Shown one piece after another: positions 7,156 through 9,769 of a DNA stretch of 9,769 nucleotides (position 1 is the stretch's first letter; every line of letters starts with the position of its first letter). Below the pieces are notes generated by a model. It was not told where the DNA came from. It saw nothing but the letters and a program-made list of their open reading frames with translations, and searched no databases. The position numbers were made by a program, and so were the translations under genes. The DNA is from Treponema sp. (GTDB lineage: Bacteria; Spirochaetota; Spirochaetia; Treponematales; Breznakiellaceae), in assembly GCA_009780545.1 (NCBI GenBank), contig WQZW01000030.1:1-9769 (forward strand), given 5' to 3'.

Positions 7156-7230
7156 GGGCCTCCGCGGACAACGATCCTGCGGGGGCCGGCAGTTTTATCC
7201 TTCCCCGTCCGACGATTCGTAGGCTTTCTC

Positions 7231-7259
7231 TTTTCAAACCAAAGACGGTGTAGTATAAT
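7231..7259 (+). promoter_or_regulatory. Predicted sigma70 promoter of the coiled-coil/parE operon
   Basis: TTTTCA (7231-7236, 4 of 6) and a perfect TATAAT (7254-7259) are 17 bases apart. The expected start of transcription is 7266, the A of the next ATG, which again predicts a leaderless mRNA. No Shine-Dalgarno precedes the ATG. The layout is the same as at 3950-3978. Confidence 0.65.
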
Positions 7260-7265
7260 AGGTTT

Positions 7266-8390
7266 ATGGACGACAGAAAACGGCAGATCAACGAGTTCGA
7301 ACAGCGAAAGAAGGAGCTTGCGTCCCTTCTGGAGACCCTTCGGGCACAGATCGGGCAGTCTGTTTTTGAACATTACGAAAATTCACGGGAAACGGTCGAT
7401 CTTTCGGCGGATTCGGGGCTATTCGGCGAGCTGAACGCATGCGGCAGGCACAGGGACGACATCGCCGACTGGGAAGAGGCGATACGGGCGGCCGAGCGGC
7501 AGATGCTCCTGTTCAAGGAGCTGGGGCAGAACATCGAGGACAAGGAAGCCCAGTGCGGGACTTGCCGGAACGAGCTTGCCGAACTGCACCGGGAACTGGG
7601 AAAGATGCTGCTGGAAGGTTCCGGCACTGAGGAATTCTGCTCCCCCTTCAGGACCGAGGCGGACGAGCTTTCCGGCAAGATACGCTCGCTGGAGGAACGG
7701 GTTTCCGACCTGGAAAACAAGGAACGGGGCAACGTCTTTACATGGATAGGGAAAAGCGCCCAGGGCCTGGTCCTCCGCTCCTTCCTGGTCAAGGCGCAGG
7801 ACGGGCTGGACCGGCTCCACAGGACCGCCGGCGAGAAGTTCGGGCGGGAGGCCTCGGCCAGCCTTTTTCCGGAAACGGCCGACATCGACGGCCTCTGCGC
7901 CCGGATAGACGCCAAACGGGAGGCCGCCCTGACCATCGACCGTGAGCTGGCCGACCTAAAGGAAGAAAAGAACGGCATAGCCGAGACCTTCAGCGTCGAC
8001 GGGGGACCTGCCAGACATATCCAGACCCTGAAGACCAGGATTCTCGACTCCCAGGCCGAACTGAAACGCCTGTTCGCCGGCATCGGTCGGCAGGTGTCCG
8101 GTACGCCCGGCGGAAAATCCGGAATCGCCGGGCTTTTGACGGCGGAGGACGGGGAAAGGGTCGCCGAGGCGGAAAAGGCCGTGCGGGGAATACGGGAGTG
8201 CGAGGCCGCCGCGGAAAAACTGAAGGCGGCCATCGCCATAGACGAGGAGAACGCCGGGATCGAGAAGTACCGCAGGATGATTCAGGAAAAGCGGGACAAG
8301 ATCGCCCGGGCCGAGAAGGACATCCTCGAACTGGAAAAATCGATTCGGGATTCCGAGGCGGGCATCGAAAAACTTCGCCGGCTATCATAG
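7266..8390 (+). CDS. Coiled-coil protein of unknown function
   Basis: I do not recognise this 374-residue protein. It has no signal peptide or membrane segment and is rich in Glu, Lys, Arg, Ala and Leu. Long heptad-like helices are seen at about 1-30 (QINEFEQRKKELASLLETLR), 65-120, 135-160 (LSGKIRSLEERVSDLENKE), 205-245 (IDRELADLKEEKNGIAETF) and 300-373 (ending IRDSEAGIEKLRRLS). A less helical stretch lies near 158-200 (FTWIGKSAQGLVLRSFLVKA) and a Gly-rich break at about 275-292. One CxxC (Cys97, Cys100) is present. The pattern recalls SMC- or Rad50-like arms, but no Walker A or ABC signature is present. It starts at a predicted leaderless promoter and ends 20 bases before the topoisomerase gene, so a joint role in chromosome handling is possible but unproven. 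Confidence 0.72.
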   Translation: MDDRKRQINEFEQRKKELASLLETLRAQIGQSVFEHYENSRETVDLSADSGLFGELNACGRHRDDIADWEEAIRAAERQMLLFKELGQNIEDKEAQCGTCRNELAELHRELGKMLLEGSGTEEFCSPFRTEADELSGKIRSLEERVSDLENKERGNVFTWIGKSAQGLVLRSFLVKAQDGLDRLHRTAGEKFGREASASLFPETADIDGLCARIDAKREAALTIDRELADLKEEKNGIAETFSVDGGPARHIQTLKTRILDSQAELKRLFAGIGRQVSGTPGGKSGIAGLLTAEDGERVAEAEKAVRGIRECEAAAEKLKAAIAIDEENAGIEKYRRMIQEKRDKIARAEKDILELEKSIRDSEAGIEKLRRLS

Positions 8391-8410
8391 GAATGCTTTA
8401 AGGAAGAGGA

Positions 8411-9769
8411 ATGGCGACAACCACGGCAACTCAGCGTAAAGGTACCGCGAAGGGTGCCGCAAAGAAAACCGCCCCGAAAGCCGGGGCCAAAGGTACGGCG
8501 GTCAAGGCGGCCGGCAAAAAACCGGGACCGAAGGTCAAGGCCGACGGCGGGAAACCGGCCGGTACCAAGACCGGGGTTGCGGCAAAACCGCCGGCAAAGG
8601 CCGTCAGGAAATCCGTAACGAAAGAGAAGGTTGCCCCGAAACCGCCGGCAAAGGCTGTCGGGAAAGCCGTTACCAAGGTCGCCGCAAAGCCGACGGCAAA
8701 GAGCGTCGGGAAAACCGTCACGAAGGAAAAGGCGGCCCCGAATCCGCCGACAAAGATCGCCGCAAAATCCGGCACGAAGGAAAAGGCCGTGCCGAAGGTC
8801 GCCGCAAAAGCCGGCAAGCCGGAAGCTGCGGCTCCGCAACTTTTTCCCCCGGCCGCTTCCGGCTACGACGAATCCAAGATCAAGACGCTTTCCTCGCTGG
8901 AACATATCCGCCTGCGTACCGGGATGTACATCGGCCGGCTCGGCGACGGTTCCAACCCGGACGACGGCATCTACGTCCTGTTGAAGGAAGTCATCGACAA
9001 CGCCATAGACGAGTTCATCATGGGGAACGGCAAACTGATCGAGGTTTCCGTCGAGGAGGAAAAGCCCGGCCTCGCGACGGTGAAGGTGCGGGATTACGGC
9101 CGGGGGATTCCGCTGGGAAAGCTGGTCGAGTGCGTTTCGGTGATCAACACCGGGGCGAAGTACAACGACGAGGTGTTCCAGTTTTCCGTGGGGCTGAACG
9201 GCGTGGGGACCAAGGCGGTCAACGCCCTTTCCCTTCACTTCAGGGTGATTTCGATCCGGGACGGCGAGTTCGCCGAGGCGGTGTTCGAACGGGGAAACCT
9301 CAAGAGCCAACGCAAGGGCAGGCTCAAGGAAAAACGGAAGAACGGGACCTACGTGGAGTTTTCCGCCGATCCGGAGATATTTCCGGAATACGCCTACAAT
9401 CCGGCCTTCATCGAAAAGCGCGTCAAGAACTACGCCTACCTCAATTCCGGACTCACCCTTTCTTTCAACGGAAAGCAATTTGCCTGCAAACGGGGCCTTT
9501 TCGACCTGCTGGACGAGGAAACCGGCGATGAGGCCCTGTATCCGCTGGGGTACTACAAGGGCGCTCCCTCGGCCAACGGCCAACTGGAGTTCGCCTTCAC
9601 CCACACCGGCAACTACGGCGAAAGCTATTTCTCGTTCGTCAACGGCCAGCACACTTCCGACGGCGGCACCCATCTTTCCGCCTTCAAGGAAGGTTTCCTC
9701 AAGGGCATCCAGGCTTTTTTCAAAAAGGACTACCGCAGCGAGGACGTCCGGGAGGGCGGCGTGGCGGCG
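8411..9769 (+). CDS. parE: Type IIA topoisomerase B subunit (ParE-like) with histone-H1-like N-terminal tail; 3' end outside window
   Basis: This is the ATPase subunit of topoisomerase IV or a gyrase-like enzyme, which passes one DNA duplex through another. The frame is open from ATG 8411 to the window edge (453 residues). A tail of about 150 residues rich in Lys, Ala, Pro, Thr and Gly precedes the conserved YDESKIKTLSSLEHIRLRTG (Tyr152). The GHKL ATPase motifs are complete: Glu193 and Asn197 in KEVIDNAIDEF, DYGRGI (Asp228) and GLNGVG (261-266), followed by the transducer domain. The GDGSNPDDGIYVLLKEV form is the one I associate with ParE or a second GyrB in Treponema, Bacteroidota and Chlamydia rather than canonical GyrB. 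AAGGAAG at 8400-8406 serves as the ribosome site. The missing 3' part should carry the TOPRIM domain. ParE versus GyrB is judged by motif only. Confidence 0.88.
   Translation, partial: MATTTATQRKGTAKGAAKKTAPKAGAKGTAVKAAGKKPGPKVKADGGKPAGTKTGVAAKPPAKAVRKSVTKEKVAPKPPAKAVGKAVTKVAAKPTAKSVGKTVTKEKAAPNPPTKIAAKSGTKEKAVPKVAAKAGKPEAAAPQLFPPAASGYDESKIKTLSSLEHIRLRTGMYIGRLGDGSNPDDGIYVLLKEVIDNAIDEFIMGNGKLIEVSVEEEKPGLATVKVRDYGRGIPLGKLVECVSVINTGAKYNDEVFQFSVGLNGVGTKAVNALSLHFRVISIRDGEFAEAVFERGNLKSQRKGRLKEKRKNGTYVEFSADPEIFPEYAYNPAFIEKRVKNYAYLNSGLTLSFNGKQFACKRGLFDLLDEETGDEALYPLGYYKGAPSANGQLEFAFTHTGNYGESYFSFVNGQHTSDGGTHLSAFKEGFLKGIQAFFKKDYRSEDVREGGVAA
8585..8794 (+). repeat. Four 18-codon (54-bp) tandem repeats in the topoisomerase tail
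   Basis: Units run 8585-8638, 8639-8680 (cut to 14 codons), 8687-8740 and 8741-8794. They encode KPPAKAVRKSVTKEKVAP, KPPAKAVGKAVTKV, KPTAKSVGKTVTKEKAAP and NPPTKIAAKSGTKEKAVP. The shared pattern is K-P-x-x-K-x-x-x-K-x-x-T-K-E-K-x-x-P. Copies have diverged, mostly in frame-preserving ways, so the tail seems to be maintained as protein. Tails of this kind in histone H1 and bacterial H1-like proteins bind DNA through lysines. Confidence 0.85.

Noticed and set aside
8360..8388. TATCAT (8383-8388) as a separate promoter for parE
   Set aside because: No -35 box is found at 16-18 bases, and the -10-like element overlaps the end of the preceding gene. Co-transcription is simpler.
8282..9673. 463-codon open frame on the minus strand opposite parE
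   Set aside because: It is a shadow of the Lys/Ala-rich tail and ATPase domain. Its Arg/Phe/Gly repeats are the reverse complement of the Lys-codon repeats.

Overview
The window is a GC-rich (by eye about 60%), densely coded, all-plus-strand stretch of a bacterial chromosome. No mobile element, CRISPR array, rRNA or tRNA was found. The best guess is a spirochaete, probably Treponema-like. The body of IF-2 (domain texture, residues 297-400) and the direct nusA-infB-rbfA order match what I remember of Treponema. Strong GGAGG Shine-Dalgarno sites and TTGACA/TATAAT-type promoters argue against Bacteroidota, although the HU-family protein is of a type best known there. The assignment rests on recall, not on a search.

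Region 1 (1-3836) is a transcription/translation operon: the 3' end of nusA, then infB (IF-2), then rbfA. NusA ends in an acidic linker and a four-cysteine zinc ribbon. IF-2 carries a long Gly/Arg/Pro-rich disordered N-terminus. After rbfA there is an AT-rich gap of 148 bp, and the expected truB is not there.

Region 2 (3950-6631) is a tight three-gene operon behind a sigma70-type promoter: an exported TPR-like protein, a membrane family-2 glycosyltransferase of the HpnB/CrtQ type, and a PlsC-type acyltransferase. The genes overlap by one base (TAATG and TGATG). It looks like an envelope glycolipid module of unknown product.

Region 3 (6655-9769) concerns the chromosome. An HU-related DNA-binding protein has its own strong promoter, an upstream 10-bp inverted repeat and a downstream hairpin. 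A separate promoter then drives a coiled-coil protein of unknown function, followed 20 bp later by a type IIA topoisomerase B subunit (ParE-like). The topoisomerase is cut by the window end and bears a roughly 150-residue histone-H1-like Lys/Ala/Pro tail built from 18-residue repeats.

Two promoters (for the TPR and coiled-coil genes) have the same layout: 17-bp spacer, then exactly 6 bases between the -10 box and the ATG. This predicts leaderless mRNAs, whereas the HU gene has a leader and a strong Shine-Dalgarno. All intergenic gaps are under 150 bp.
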